From contig CM022670.1 of assembly GCA_012295275.1 (NCBI GenBank), positions 5,649,142-5,713,141 on the forward strand: 64,000 bases of DNA. The letters are read 5' to 3'. Within the stretch, counting starts at the first letter, position 1. Each line of letters opens with the position of its first letter. This document shows, in pieces, positions 13,501 through 24,130 of the stretch. A model generated the notes under the pieces. It was not told where the DNA came from, did no database searches, and saw nothing but the letters and a program-made list of their open reading frames with translations. Source of the DNA: Chrysomallon squamiferum (lineage: Eukaryota; Mollusca; Gastropoda; Neomphalida; Peltospiridae). The position numbers and the translations under genes are program-made.

Positions 13501-16243
13501 CTGAAAGAACCAATCAGCTGCCTTTTTGAGTTTTTCCATTTCTGAAACAGACCATTCATAATGTACATTCTACTCTGTGTGAGTGTGTGTGTGTTTAAGT
13601 GTGGTTGGCTGTGTGTGTGTATATATACACACACTCACACACTGTGTACACATTTTGAGTTTGAGGGCTATTTAAATGTTAAACCTTCCTATCTAAACTT
13701 ATAAATTATTTTTAAAAACAATGTCTTAACAAAATATATGAGATAATAATTTTGAGTATGAGTGTCACAAAATCCAATATTAGACAGTTGAAATATCATT
13801 TAGCAAACATATTTCTATTAAAGAGAAAAAAAAATAATTGATAAAAAACTTAGACATATAACATATATTTCTGGTGGAGGAGAATAAATATTTACCTGAA
13901 GCTGTGTTTCCAGATAGCCTATATCAATTAATCCATTGTCAAGCTGTTTTATTCTGACTACCTGCAAAACAACATAATGATATTACTTCTCAAAACATTT
14001 CAGTTAATTATCCAATAAAAAATTAATGTTAGTTGTAAGAAAAATTTCACTGTATTTCAAAAAAAAAAATTAATTCAGATCAGAAAAAAATTATCAAACT
14101 AATATATTTCTAAAAGTTACAAACCTCTGCAGTGATTTCCTTCCATGGCAGCAGGTTTGAGTGGTGCTCGTAGGGTCCCACAAACACAACCTGCAATCAA
14201 ACACTAGCATTTACAATGTTATTCTTTGTATGCCTCTTTACAAGTATCAAACAAGCAGTCACACCTAGAATGTTTTATCTTTATACAGTTTTGTCTTTGT
14301 TTTAGACCTTGAAAATTTAACACATACAGTAGAAAATAAGTGGTTCACATCGACCAGTGGGCTCCTAGCATGTTTAGGTGAAGGATGTATGTCAGAATAA
14401 CTGATGTTATAATATGTATGTTATAACCCACAATAAACTGATATCTGTAGAAGGTGTTCTCTTTCTCTTGTGTCTTCATTAAGGATTTAACTGATTATAA
14501 TTTACTCACTAAATTTTGATATCTAATAATTAATTAAAGTTTTATTTAAACTTGAATAAATATCATTGCAAATTATTGCAAGTTTGGTTGATTTTCCAAT
14601 TTTACAGCTGCTGTGCATCATGGAATTAATATTATAATGTTCTGTCTAGTTATTGTACTGTCCAACTACTGAAGGACTGTGTACTATCTACTTACTAAAG
14701 GACTATGTACTATCTTATTACTGAAGGACTATGTACTATCTAGTTACTGAATGACTATGTACTATCTAATTACTGAAGTACTATATACTATCTTGTTACT
14801 GAAGGACTATGTACTATCTAATTACTGAAGTACTATATACTATCTTGTTACTGAAGGACTATGTACTATATTGTTACTGAAGGACTATATACTATCTAGT
14901 TACTGAAGGACTATGTTCTGTCTACTTACTGAAGGACTATGTTCTGTCTACTTACTGGATTTTCTAGTTTGAGTGCATGAATAAGTTTATGGATTGCCCC
15001 AGTTGTTCCACTTCCAACAAATATCACTGAGTCATGCTCACTGGCATTCACAGACTTTCTTATTATGTCTCTGTTATAAAATCACAAAGAATACTAAAGT
15101 TAACATCTTGAGTAGAAACACATTACATCTAATCTTCTTACAATATTAAAATTAGACAGTTGGCTATAGTGAAAATTAAACAAGTAGTTAGCTATAGCAA
15201 AATGTAAAATATACTGATAGAACAGTTACCTGTAGTGTAATATAAATATACTAACCTAGCAGTTATCTATACTGAAATGTAAAGTTCAGTATTAGAACAG
15301 TTATGTATAGTTAAATATGAAATATATTAATAGAACAGTTAAATGCAAGATACACTAACAGAACAGGAGCCTACAGTTATTTAAGCTACACTAACCTTGC
15401 CTCATGACGGAACAGCGTTGTCTGCAGTGAAGTGACTCCGGTTGTTGTGTGTGTGTTGCCATATTCAGGAAGAACTTCATCGCAAATGTAATCTTCTATA
15501 AAACTCAGAGCTCTGAAAAGTTTATATCAAACAAGTAACAGTCAAAAGAAAAGAGTAATTTACTGTATCTGAAGTATCATATGAAACCTGATTCTTTTTC
15601 TTAATAATAAATAACAATAATCTAGTTTTAAAAAGCAACTCTGATATTGTTTATTGAAAGTACAGCAGATATTACCTTCCTGAAGCTATGTAATCCAGGT
15701 AGACTACTGAAAATAAACAAAAGCAAATACCACTAATTAAATTATAAACAAGAGTTACTAACAAATTAAATATAAACCTGAAAATCCAGTTATAATAACA
15801 ATGAAGCCTCAAGTCAGTTATATTATCATTAATGAAAACATGAAGTAAATAAAATATAAAATACACACATATATTTCCCTATCAAATCTATCTGTTAACA
15901 AAATAGAAAGAACAATTATTTTTAAAACAACATTTATATCACATAAATGATGTAAATGAGATATATATTTATCTCACATGTAGTGAACATAATTTGGTGA
16001 TTTGATGTATATACAGACAGACAAAGAGACAGATAGATATCAATTTCATAAGTAGTCTTATTGATACATACCTTTTCTTAGCCCAAATGGACCACTAAAA
16101 TGCTTGTCACAGCCAATCACATTTTCTCTTATATAATTTAAAAGTTTTTCTTTACTGTCTTTGCCACAGGTGTTTGCATCGTCTTTTGTTTGTGTGGCAT
16201 CTTGTGGTAAGGAGTAAAATATCCGATCAGCTGGTGATGTCAT
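4489..16243 (-). CDS. Cysteine-desulfurase-like aminotransferase fused to TtcA-like tRNA thiolase, 26 exons, complete
   Basis: Exons in transcript order: 16072-16243, 15676-15706, 15396-15512, 14956-15070, 14125-14190, 13896-13961, 13360-13541, 13137-13213, 12674-12747, 12430-12587, 12023-12227, 11831-11892, 11556-11615, 11080-11191, 10493-10540, 10123-10230, 9814-9858, 8880-9140, 8365-8781, 7986-8108, 6666-6783, 6137-6290, 5748-5810, 5406-5478, 5082-5135, 4489-4629. Every junction is GT-AG and every phase agrees. The sum is 3102 nt, or 1033 residues plus TAA. An in-frame TAA lies 12 nt upstream of the ATG. Residues 1 to about 600 form a class-V aminotransferase module, about 600-790 a polar linker, and about 793-1033 a PP-loop module. 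Inferred role: the first half takes sulfur from cysteine and the second half installs it in tRNA. The protein is probably soluble, with no membrane segment seen. The only uncertain junction is the 98-nt intron 8782-8879. No expression evidence is available. Confidence 0.9.
4635..4880. repeat. Degenerate ~65 bp tandem repeat in the last intron of the fusion gene
   Basis: Three to four diverged copies share the block ACTAAAATTTACTGA followed by a GTAAG/GTAACTTGT-like block and a TTTTTAYACA block. Confidence 0.6.
6273..6511. repeat. 37-bp minisatellite spanning the exon 22 acceptor
   Basis: About 6.5 copies begin at 6273, 6310, 6347, 6384, 6421, 6458 and 6495. The first four intervals are identical or nearly so and the distal copies are diverged. 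Read on the minus strand, each unit holds TTTATTTTACAG|GTATTATAG, that is, the acceptor plus the first 18 coding bases of exon 22 (exon start 6290). Confidence 0.93.
7381..8010. repeat. 70-bp minisatellite spanning the exon 20 donor
   Basis: Nine copies start every 70 bp from 7381 to 7941, almost identical. Read on the minus strand, each contains the last ~30 coding bases of exon 20 (ending GTGAGAGGAAAG) and its GT donor, followed by intron sequence. The true donor is in the copy next to the exon (exon edge 7986). The outermost copy (7381) and the exon-proximal copy (7941) share the GATGG variant and the CTGACC donor context, unlike most of the middle copies. Confidence 0.95.
8782..8879 (-). 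other. Predicted 98-nt mini-intron, or a frameshift, inside the linker
   Basis: The linker frame from exon 18 runs into a TAG near 8765, while the frame that leads to the PP-loop module starts its open stretch at about 8781. A GAA|GTAAGT donor at 8880/8879 and a GTAGCAG acceptor before 8781 restore the frame with phase 0 on both sides. The stretch is not AT-rich and has no strong pyrimidine tract, so a genuine frameshift or an assembly indel remains possible. Confidence 0.55.
9131..9465. repeat. 21-bp minisatellite spanning the exon 18 acceptor
   Basis: About 16 copies of a 21-bp unit. On the minus strand each reads ATATTTCAG|AGTAAAGT, which is the acceptor and first bases of exon 18 (exon start 9140). 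The array lies in the upstream intron, so the transcript carries a series of near-identical acceptors before the real one. Confidence 0.92.
10233..10290. repeat. ATAACA/ACA microsatellite abutting the exon 16 acceptor
   Basis: On the transcript strand this is a TTGTTA run that ends at the acceptor of exon 16 (exon start 10230) and stands where the pyrimidine tract would be. Confidence 0.85.
10544..10601. repeat. AAAT microsatellite abutting the exon 15 acceptor
   Basis: On the transcript strand this is a TTTA run ending in TTTTTCTTAG at exon 15 (start 10540). Confidence 0.88.
10640..11078. repeat. Degenerate ~20-45 bp repeat downstream of the exon 14 donor
   Basis: Many diverged units of the form GTGATATCTCACTATACT run up to the exon 14 donor (exon edge 11080). 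The donor context on the minus strand, CTCAGGTATAGTGA, resembles the unit text CACAGTATAGTGA. Confidence 0.65.
14640..14955. repeat. 26-bp minisatellite beginning at the exon 4 donor
   Basis: About 12 copies of a 26-bp unit. On the minus strand the true donor reads CCAGTAAGTAGACAGAAC and the next unit reads TTCAGTAAGTAGACAGAAC, so a second consensus-quality donor lies 26 nt downstream. Units further out have drifted to GTAACTAG. Confidence 0.88.
15130..15395. repeat. Degenerate ~45 bp repeat starting at the exon 3 donor
   Basis: On the minus strand the donor GTTAGTGTAGC is followed by diverged units containing GTTAGTGTATC and CTAGGTTAGTATA. Unit boundaries are blurred. Confidence 0.55.
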
Positions 16244-17516
16244 TTTTTTTTATTTTTTAAATTCAGTATTAATTCTGCTCCAGATAACTGTAATATAAAC
16301 ACTAACAAATGATTGCAATGAAAAATATCCAAGTAAATACAGACATCAGGCACCTGATGTTAAGTAGATTTGCAACCAATATGATAAAATATGACTTATA
16401 TTTCTACATCTTGTTAATACTTACATACGAATCAAATAAATATCTATAATCAAATTTTTTCTTCCAGTAACTGATTTTACTCATATGCAATCTTTTAATG
16501 TTTTATATTTCAGCAAAAAGTTTGTTTTGATTTAACTTTTAAGTAATTTAGTATGTGTTATCAATTTGTTCAAATTTAATGTCATTTGGTAAAATATTTC
16601 CTATAATTAACATTAATTTGAACTGTATATTTGTTTTTGTTTTTACTATTCACTATTTTAAGTATTTATTTAGTATTCATCAAAAATGATCAATCACCGT
16701 ATCGTCACAATAACGTCAACAGTCTTCTTGTCGATGACATATTCACCAGAGCACATGTGGTTCTTTACTTTTAACTGAATTGAATTTAATAAAAAAAAAA
16801 AATTATTTCACTTTTAAAAATACTGAATATAAATGACCGTATAACAAATTTGTCAATGTTTTACTCTAATTACGATAATTTTAATACTGCGGGCAGACAA
16901 CCAATCATAGACTGTAATTCACCGTTTACTTTATAATGCTAACAAAGGCGTAATGCGTAGAAAGTATAGTTTATAAACATTGAACGATTACGTTGAAAAA
17001 TAGGATCACCGACTATTAAGGTGGTATCACGATAAATAGATACTTTACTTGGTGTTATTCTTATTTTGAATTAATACTACTTGTGTTAATATTATAAGAA
17101 ATATTGTTTATTTGTTTCTGAAAATGTTTTGACATTTCTAACTCTCTTTGGTTCTAATATCGACAGATCCATAAATTCGTTATCTCCTACAATTCCTGGT
17201 TTTGATTATATTTATTTCATCGATTACTTGCATACGAACTCTCCATTTTTGTTTTAATTAATATTAACATTCTTTCTATAGCTTGTTTGAATTTTAATCT
17301 TAATATGTTGGTACATTTATTACTAAATGATACACATGCCTGTCAGTGTTCTGAAAAATATTCTTGACACAGAGTGAAAGTCAGTGAGGTTGGTGTTTTA
17401 TAATAAAATTAGGAAAAGCTTTCCTTCTCATCACACTCTTATTATTATTGTTGTTGCTGTTGTTATGTTAATTTTCAATTTCATCTATAGCTAAACCCAA
17501 ATGAATAGAAGTAACT
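16244..17516. promoter_or_regulatory. Shared head-to-head promoter interval
   Basis: The fusion gene (minus) and the WD40-SOCS gene (plus) start from opposite ends of this 1.27 kb interval. A CCAAT motif occurs in CAACCAATCATAG near 16900, and two CGTCA half-sites (CRE-like) occur near 16700-16720. No TATA box position can be fixed because the 5' UTRs are unknown. The WD40 gene may have a non-coding first exon here, since CATCTATAG before 17491 looks like an acceptor. No repeat array is present. Confidence 0.5.
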
Positions 17517-19266
17517 ATGGGGATTCCACTTTCACTCCCTGGTGAAACCAGATCCTTGCATTTGGGAACGTTTCCAACAAAGTATCAGTCAAGAATCTCC
17601 AGAGTTCGTGCATTACTGCATGGACAATATGAGAATGAGAAATGTTATCCAAGCTTTCCATACATACCATATTCAGGATCGTCAACACCATCAGCAGAGG
17701 ATGGACTTGTTCTGAAGTTCAGAGCTCTACCAGACAAATTAGGTATTTTACTTTCTATCTGCTGAAGAAAAATTAAATAAGTGATAAATAAATAAACAAC
17801 AGTGATACCTTTCATTCATCTGATTATATTAATACAAATATATATTAAAACAAACCTTGTTTTACAATTCTAACCAGTCACTGAAAAATCTTGTGAAAAT
17901 TGTGTTGATTCACATCTGTTATGATATTTCAAGGTACAAATGACTTACCTTCAGAAGTGTATTGGTGGGTAGATTCTCAGTTCTTGCCATACAATGACAG
18001 TCAACTGATAACAACATGTACAGCATACATCCCAAGAGCAAGGTTTCCATGGTTACCTGTCAACAACATGCCAGCAGGGAGAATCGTACTGTACAATATC
18101 AGCTCTTCACCTGTCAGTAAGTGTACAAATTAAACTGATCTGTGTTTGGAAATATAAAGTAATTATTTCAGGTTATAAGGCAGCTGTTTTTACAAAAATT
18201 GTTTGTATAAAATAGTGTTTGTATTTATTGCAAGTCTGAATTTTATTTATTTATACTTATTTATACTTATTTATACTTATTTCCAGGCTGTGAAAATTTT
18301 GTACGCACAACAACAAGATCCTATCCCAAAGTTCAGCCTCATCCCCTGGGAGATCTTGTTGGGTATGTACAGGGAGGTAACTGCAACATACTCAGTCTGA
18401 ACAATGAGTGTGTTTACTCTCAAAACAAAGATATGATGACAGGGGCATGCAGATTCATGGCAATCGCTCCTAATGGCATCAGTCTGGCTTTGGTGTGTCG
18501 AGGCCAAGGTTTCTACTTTCTGAAGGTTGTCCAGATGGACTGTTTGTTTAGTAAACAGCGTCAAGCTAGTTGTCACAAACTGTGTCCAGGCTTTGTGGCA
18601 TGCCGGACATTCACTGACCATGTGGAATGTAAATGGTCACCTGACAGCAAGTTTATAGCAGTGAGTTCTTCTCTTGGTCAGATGTTTGTCGTTGATGTAG
18701 CCACTCTGACTGATGTCACTGTTGTGTGCCAAGACACAACTGCGGACAACATCAGCAATGCAGGCTGTTTTGCTTTTGATCCCAGATTTGAGCACCATGT
18801 TATAGCTGTTGGAAGCCGTTCTTCACATCAGGTACACATAGTTGATGTCGTGAAGAAGACTGTAATAGCAAGTTTTCCTGAAGAGGGCTGCGAGGAAAGC
18901 ATTGACTGTGTGGAATATAACAAGTGTGGATCAGTCCTTGCAGTTGCCTACCACAACCTCATCATAAACATACACAACTCCTCAGACATCAAACACATCT
19001 ACACCATCGACATGACAATGACATTTACCACGCTGTGTACTAAACTTCCTTTTCCACAGTTCCCATCAATACAGAGACTGAGTTTTAGCTTCAGTGGAAA
19101 CCTGCTGTCTGCCTCCACTTGTGACGGGTTTGTGTCGGTGTGGAACATCCCCGTAAACTTTACACTTGCCTTCTTCTGCAAACTAAAAATCCTCTCCACA
19201 ATTCCCGTAAGGAGGGTTAAAAAACTGAACTTACCAGCAAAAGTGAAACATTATTTACTTTCATAA
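17517..19266 (+). CDS. WD40-repeat protein with C-terminal SOCS box, WSB-like, complete
   Basis: Three exons, 17517-17742, 17934-18116 and 18287-19266, join with compatible phases into 462 residues. Seen: WD-like blades at about 249-275 (VECKWSPDSKFIAV), about 342-365 (IDCVEYNKCGSVLAVAY) and about 399-424 (LSFSFSGNLLSASTCDGFVSVW, shown here only as the blade core). Residues 429-462 match a SOCS box: LAFFCKLKILSTIP, then LPAKVKHYL. Known: SOCS boxes bind Elongin B/C and recruit Cullin E3 ligases, and WSB1/WSB2 pair WD40 propellers with a SOCS box. Inferred: a substrate adaptor of a Cullin-RING ubiquitin ligase. An in-frame TGA lies 13 nt upstream of the ATG. An out-of-frame ATG at 17501 opens a 14-codon uORF that overlaps the start and may reduce translation. 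I do not recognise a specific orthologue, and the N-terminal 180 residues are not assignable. Confidence 0.85.
18244..18284. repeat. 10-bp TTATACTTAT repeat abutting the exon 3 acceptor of the WD40 gene
   Basis: Three to four copies run directly into TTTCCAG, the acceptor of the last exon (start 18287). Confidence 0.8.
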
Positions 19267-19505
19267 TTACTTGATGAGGTTTGGTAAAAATACACTTTTC
19301 TGATTATTGTGTCATTTGTTTATTAATTGGAATCAAACAGTAACACAAAGATATATTCAATATGCTAAAAAATGCACAATACTGAACAATACATAGGTCA
19401 TGTTGTTGTCATTGTGACTCATAAACACAGATTTTTAATATGACAGTTATTTACATCTATAAGTGAAATTTCATATTTCTCTGAAAATAACCATATGTAT
19501 TAAAT

Positions 19506-19545
<40 letters not shown>

Positions 19546-20771
19546 CCCACCCCCACACACGTACACATATGCACCTGCACAAATGGCCTGCATGCAATGA
19601 ACACTTACAAACACACAAACACATATGAGGATAGGTACATAATCTGCAACTCAGCTGGTTCTAGTTAAATGAAATATTTAACAATTATTACAGTAGGTAC
19701 ATTTTTTAAAACAGAATTCTTCAACAAAACTGAATAGTTGGTTTTCTGTTGCCTCCAGGTTTTTAACAATGAATCAATAATCCAGCATTAAATACCACTG
19801 TTATAGTTCATCCTACATCTACTAACATGTTGAAATGAGTTTTACACATTATTTTATTACTACTGTAGTTGTTGTTTTATCACAGGCAGGGGTATGATGA
19901 AAATGAAATATACAGATCTAGGCTTCCAATAATATTTTTAAAATTAACTAGAGTATCAACAATCATATTAATATTTGTATTATGTGAAACTGACTTTCTC
20001 TCCCCTGTTCTCACTTATCTCAAGGTCAGAATTCTTATAATTACACATATTTACATTCCATCTATAATTACAATTATTATTGTTTTAAAATGGAAACAAG
20101 GTTATTATTAAATGGCGTAAAATGTTATTTGAACTGATTTTAAATATAATGGGAGAAAACTAAGAACAGAAAATTAAATATCCTGTTGGCTTATCATGCA
20201 GTCTTTCAGTGTTTGCAGCAAGACAGAGTAAGTTTGATAATGAGCACTTCCAGTTATTTCCCACATGACTTTGCGATTGTTAAAACACTACAGTTCTTTA
20301 CATAAGTTACAACAAAGAGAGTCCATAATGCACACACAAAGGTGCTGATTGATTAGTCAGGGAAATGTTTGAAGTTGAGGGCACAAAACATCTTAAGAAT
20401 CCAGGCTGCTGTATTATATTTCTTAATAAATATCACATTATATAAATTAAATTATTTAAAACATAAAAACAAACCCTTCAATTCTGTACATTACAGGAAA
20501 ATTTAATCCATGGTGAATACAGTGTGCATGACTAACTTTTAAATATAGATGTTATTATTTGTTTTTTACTGTAATTTTAACACTAATTTAGTTCAGTACA
20601 TTTCAGAGAGAAATAGGCTGAATGTGCTCACATGAATGATGTAAAATCTCAAATGACAATAAATTTAGTATCCCATGAAAAAAGAGTCAAAACTGAAAGC
20701 TGTTCCCAGGAGGCTGTATTATGAAAAATGAAATCTGCTGATGTGAGTCGCTTGGTGAGTTATTACATCAT
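19267..20771. other. 3' flank of the WD40 gene and unique sequence, with a CA microsatellite
   Basis: The first few hundred bases should hold the 3' UTR. A CA run with a short C-rich tail lies at about 19508-19560. The rest shows no gene. Confidence 0.45.
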
Positions 20772-21175
20772 GGGTTCAGTTATGTTTCAATTATTAACTG
20801 TTATCATTTATGTTGTATTTAACTAATTTGTTATCTGTTATATGTGAGCTCAGTTATTAACTGTTACTATTTATGTTGTATTTAACTAATTTGTTACAAG
20901 TTTTTTGTGAGTTCAGTTATTAACTGTTATCATTTATGTTGTATTTAACTCATTTGTTATCAGTTATATGTGAGTTCAATTATTAACTTACCATTTATGT
21001 TGTACTTAACTAATTTGTTATAAATTTTCTGTGAGTTCAGTTATTAGCTATTATCATTTATATTGTATTTAACTCATTTGTTGTCAGTTTTATGTGAATT
21101 GAGTTATTAACTGTTATTATTTATATTGTATTTAACTAACTGGTTATCAGTTTTATGTTTTAGTTACTGTTCTGA
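20772..21175. repeat. 63-bp minisatellite
   Basis: Six to seven diverged copies of a unit containing TTATTAACTGTTATCATTTA, TTGTATTTAACTAATTTG and TGTGAGTTCAG. Confidence 0.85.
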
Positions 21176-22364
21176 ATTTAAAATACAAGTGTTATTTGTA
21201 TTATGTTATATTTTTTATTTATAAGTGAGTTCTATTATTAACTCAATTTTATTTTTATTTTATTTTAAACTGTTTTCAGATATCTGTCAATTTACTTAAT
21301 AACTTGTTCATTTATAATATGTGAGTTCATGTGTGAATTAATTTATTAATCTTAATTTATTTACAGTAAATTATAAACTTTGGAATAATTTATATCTGTG
21401 TTCAGTTATTTATTATTTTTGTAAGTTATACATTTTAGTTATTATTAGAAAACTAATTCACAATTTTTAGTTTTTTGTTGAACATTAGATATGGATAATT
21501 ATGAGAAAAAACATCACACATATATACTACACATGCAGACAGACCCACATATACACACATACAAACAAACCCCCAAAACATACACACACAGACATACACA
21601 CACATGCACACCTAAAGATACACTCACATACATACAGACACACACACACACATATAAAGATACAATCACATACATACAGACACAAACAGGGAAGCAGCAT
21701 CCTTCTTAACCAAAATATTTACACAAGCGGAAATTCAAGAACAAACGAGTAATCTAGTGAAAGTCTTTAAAACATTGCTGTAAAACAAAAAGAAAAGAGT
21801 TTTAATTTATTCTCAAATTTAAGCAACAATAAAAAAAAATGTCAATCTGTTTTCATCATAATCATTGCTATGTACCATGTTTATGTTCAAAAGCCCGTGT
21901 AGCCATGGTAACAGCAGCAATCTTTAAGAAAGTATAGATCTTGAAGACAAAGTAAATGTCAGTTACGTGTGTAGATAATTCTATGTTAGTCTTTGTTCTC
22001 TGCTATTAACTGATTAAACTTTAACTAATCTCTGTTTTAAAAATAACCCTTTAAAAACTGTGCATGTACTTGACCATTTCAACACCTTTCATTCTGTAGC
22101 AAAGTTGTCAACAACTTTATAAATTTATTTTCCGTTTTTCATTTATATTTTCTTTTATAGCACTCACTGACATGATTTTTATTATTTCATTTGGTGCAAA
22201 ATCTTAAACCTTTCATTTCATTTTGTTTTTCATCAAAATCTTAAACATATTAAAAAGGCTTAAAAATTGTTCATTCGATTTTTCTTTTTGTAATAGCCTG
22301 AAACATGTTCAATTTAGTTGGAAATATCTGTTATTTTTCATTCCTGATGTTATTTTAAATGTAA
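21176..22364. other. Unique sequence with a CA/ACAT-rich stretch at 21515-21690
   Basis: The CA-rich part is open in several frames only because it lacks stops. No gene is seen. Confidence 0.5.
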
Positions 22365-22720
22365 TTGGTTCTGTGACAGAGACTTGCTGCTGATTTATTG
22401 TGTTTGACTAATTGTGTTGTAAACATGGTGTATGTAGATACATATAATTTTATTTTACATGTAAATTTGTCAGGTAGATGGAAGGTTGATTTATTGTGTT
22501 TGACTAATTGTGTTGTAAACATGGTGTATGTAGATACATATAATTTTATTTTACATGTAAATTTGTCAGGTATATCAAAGTTGGTTCTGTGACAAAGACT
22601 TACTGCTGGTTTTTGTAATTTTGTTGTAAACATGGTGCATGTAGATACATATAATTTTATTTTACACGTAAATTTGTCAGGTAGATGGAAGTTTGATTTA
22701 TTGTGTTTGACTAATTGTGC
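22365..22720. repeat. ~96-bp tandem repeat, composite
   Basis: Units carry TTGTAAACATGGTGTATGTA and TTTTACATGTAAATTTGTCAGG. Two copies are 96 bp apart (22394, 22490). A variant copy preceded by GGTTCTGTGACA recurs at 22368 and 22581. Confidence 0.85.
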
Positions 22721-23509
22721 TGCTGACCAGTGAGATAGACAACACTGATTACTTCACACTGACTCTGTGTGCTCTCTCACTGGGCACACTGTAATTAATC
22801 AGACTGCCTGCTGATCACTTGTCATCTCTCACATCTATCAAATTATTACATTTAACATATAACACAGAATTAGTTACTGTACAAACTGTCAGTGTAGAAT
22901 GTTTGGATGGAAGGAGACATTATATTATAATTACAGAATTCAGACCAGTCTACTGTAGCAGCACTGTGGAGAATAATGTGTGCAGAGTAGTATGTAGTAA
23001 AATCCAGTAATAAAAACATGGAATTTTGTCTGGCTATCAATGTGTTGTTTCATTTGGCACTGAATATAAATGTGAGTTATTTTCAAGAAGTGGTCAGTGA
23101 AGTATTATGTCTTGTTTACCAGTTTTTAAAAGCAGAGCAATAGTCAAAATGAAAAAGCATTTTACATCTCTATCTCTCTTTCTCTCAGTTTGTGTGTGTG
23201 TGTGTGTGTGTGGAATATACATATATTATCTATATCCCTTAGAACTGTTAAAACCATTTTGGGTATGAGACATGATTATATTTAGTTGTGTTTTTTTTTT
23301 TGCTTTTTTTCTTTAAATTATTAGGTTACGTTATTGATTTATTATCAGTCTAGAAGTGTGTTATTATATTTGATTTACAAAGATTGTTGACGAGGCAGGT
23401 TCTGCAAGCAATTAGTCTTGTAGCTGAAATCTCACCCATCTGTTACAGTGTCAGTGTCAGTGTCATCTGTCAGTGACATGATTAACAGTGACACCAATTG
23501 GGCAATAGA
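22721..23509. other. Unique sequence, no gene seen
   Basis: Contains a short GT run at about 23189-23212. A 63-codon open frame at 22819-23010 has no support. Confidence 0.4.
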
Positions 23510-24130
23510 TAAAATTAATAAGAAGAATACTGATTGGTCATTCTCTAAAAGACAAAATTAATAAGAATACCATTGACTGGTCATTGTCTAATAGACAAAA
23601 TTAATAAGAATACCATTGACTGGTCATTGTCTAATAGACAAAATTAATAAGAATACCATTGACTGGTCATTGTCTATAGACAAAATTAATAAGGATACCA
23701 TTGACTGGTCATTGTCTATTAGACAGGATTAATAAGAATACCACTGACTGGTCATTGTCTATTAGACAGAATTAATAAGAATACCACTGACTGGTCATTG
23801 TCTATTAGACAAAATTAATAAGAATACAATTGACTGGTCATTGTCTATTAGACAGAATTAATAAGAATACCACTGACTGGTCATTGTCTATTAGACAAAA
23901 TTAATAAGAATACCATTGACTGGTCATTGTCTAATAGACAAAATTAATAAGAATACCATTGACTGGTCATTGTCTATTAGACAGAATTAATAAGAATACC
24001 ACTGACTGGTCATTGTCTATTAGACAAAATAAGAATACCATTGATTGGTCATTGTCTATTAGACAAAGTTAAGCAAGAAGAATACCACTGACTGGTCATT
24101 GTCTATCAGACAAAGTTAAGTAAGAAGAAT
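23510..24130. repeat. 43-bp minisatellite
   Basis: About 14 copies of a unit holding AATAAGAATACCATTGACTG and GTCATTGTCTATTAGACA. The last copies are diverged. Confidence 0.93.

Larger units (their letters stand above)
9814..16243 (-). other. N-terminal module: PLP class-V aminotransferase, cysteine-desulfurase-like
   Basis: Exons 1-17 and the start of exon 18. Motifs in order: [11 protein letters not shown] after the first exon; [54 protein letters not shown]; and SPHK with Lys267 as the expected Schiff-base lysine. These are followed by [16 protein letters not shown] and the loop R410-GGC413-AC415-AGP. Known: class-V desulfurases bind PLP through the lysine of an SPHK/SxHK motif and carry persulfide on a cysteine near a C-terminal RxGxxC-type motif. 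Inferred: Cys413 or Cys415 is the sulfur carrier. The module is longer than IscS-type enzymes (about 400 residues) because of an extra C-terminal segment ending around [12 protein letters not shown] (583-594). Confidence 0.88.

Noticed and set aside
4489-16243. Bacterial contamination as the source of the desulfurase/TtcA protein
   Set aside because: The coding sequence is broken by 25 GT-AG introns with consistent phases and sits between animal genes, so it is resident in the genome.
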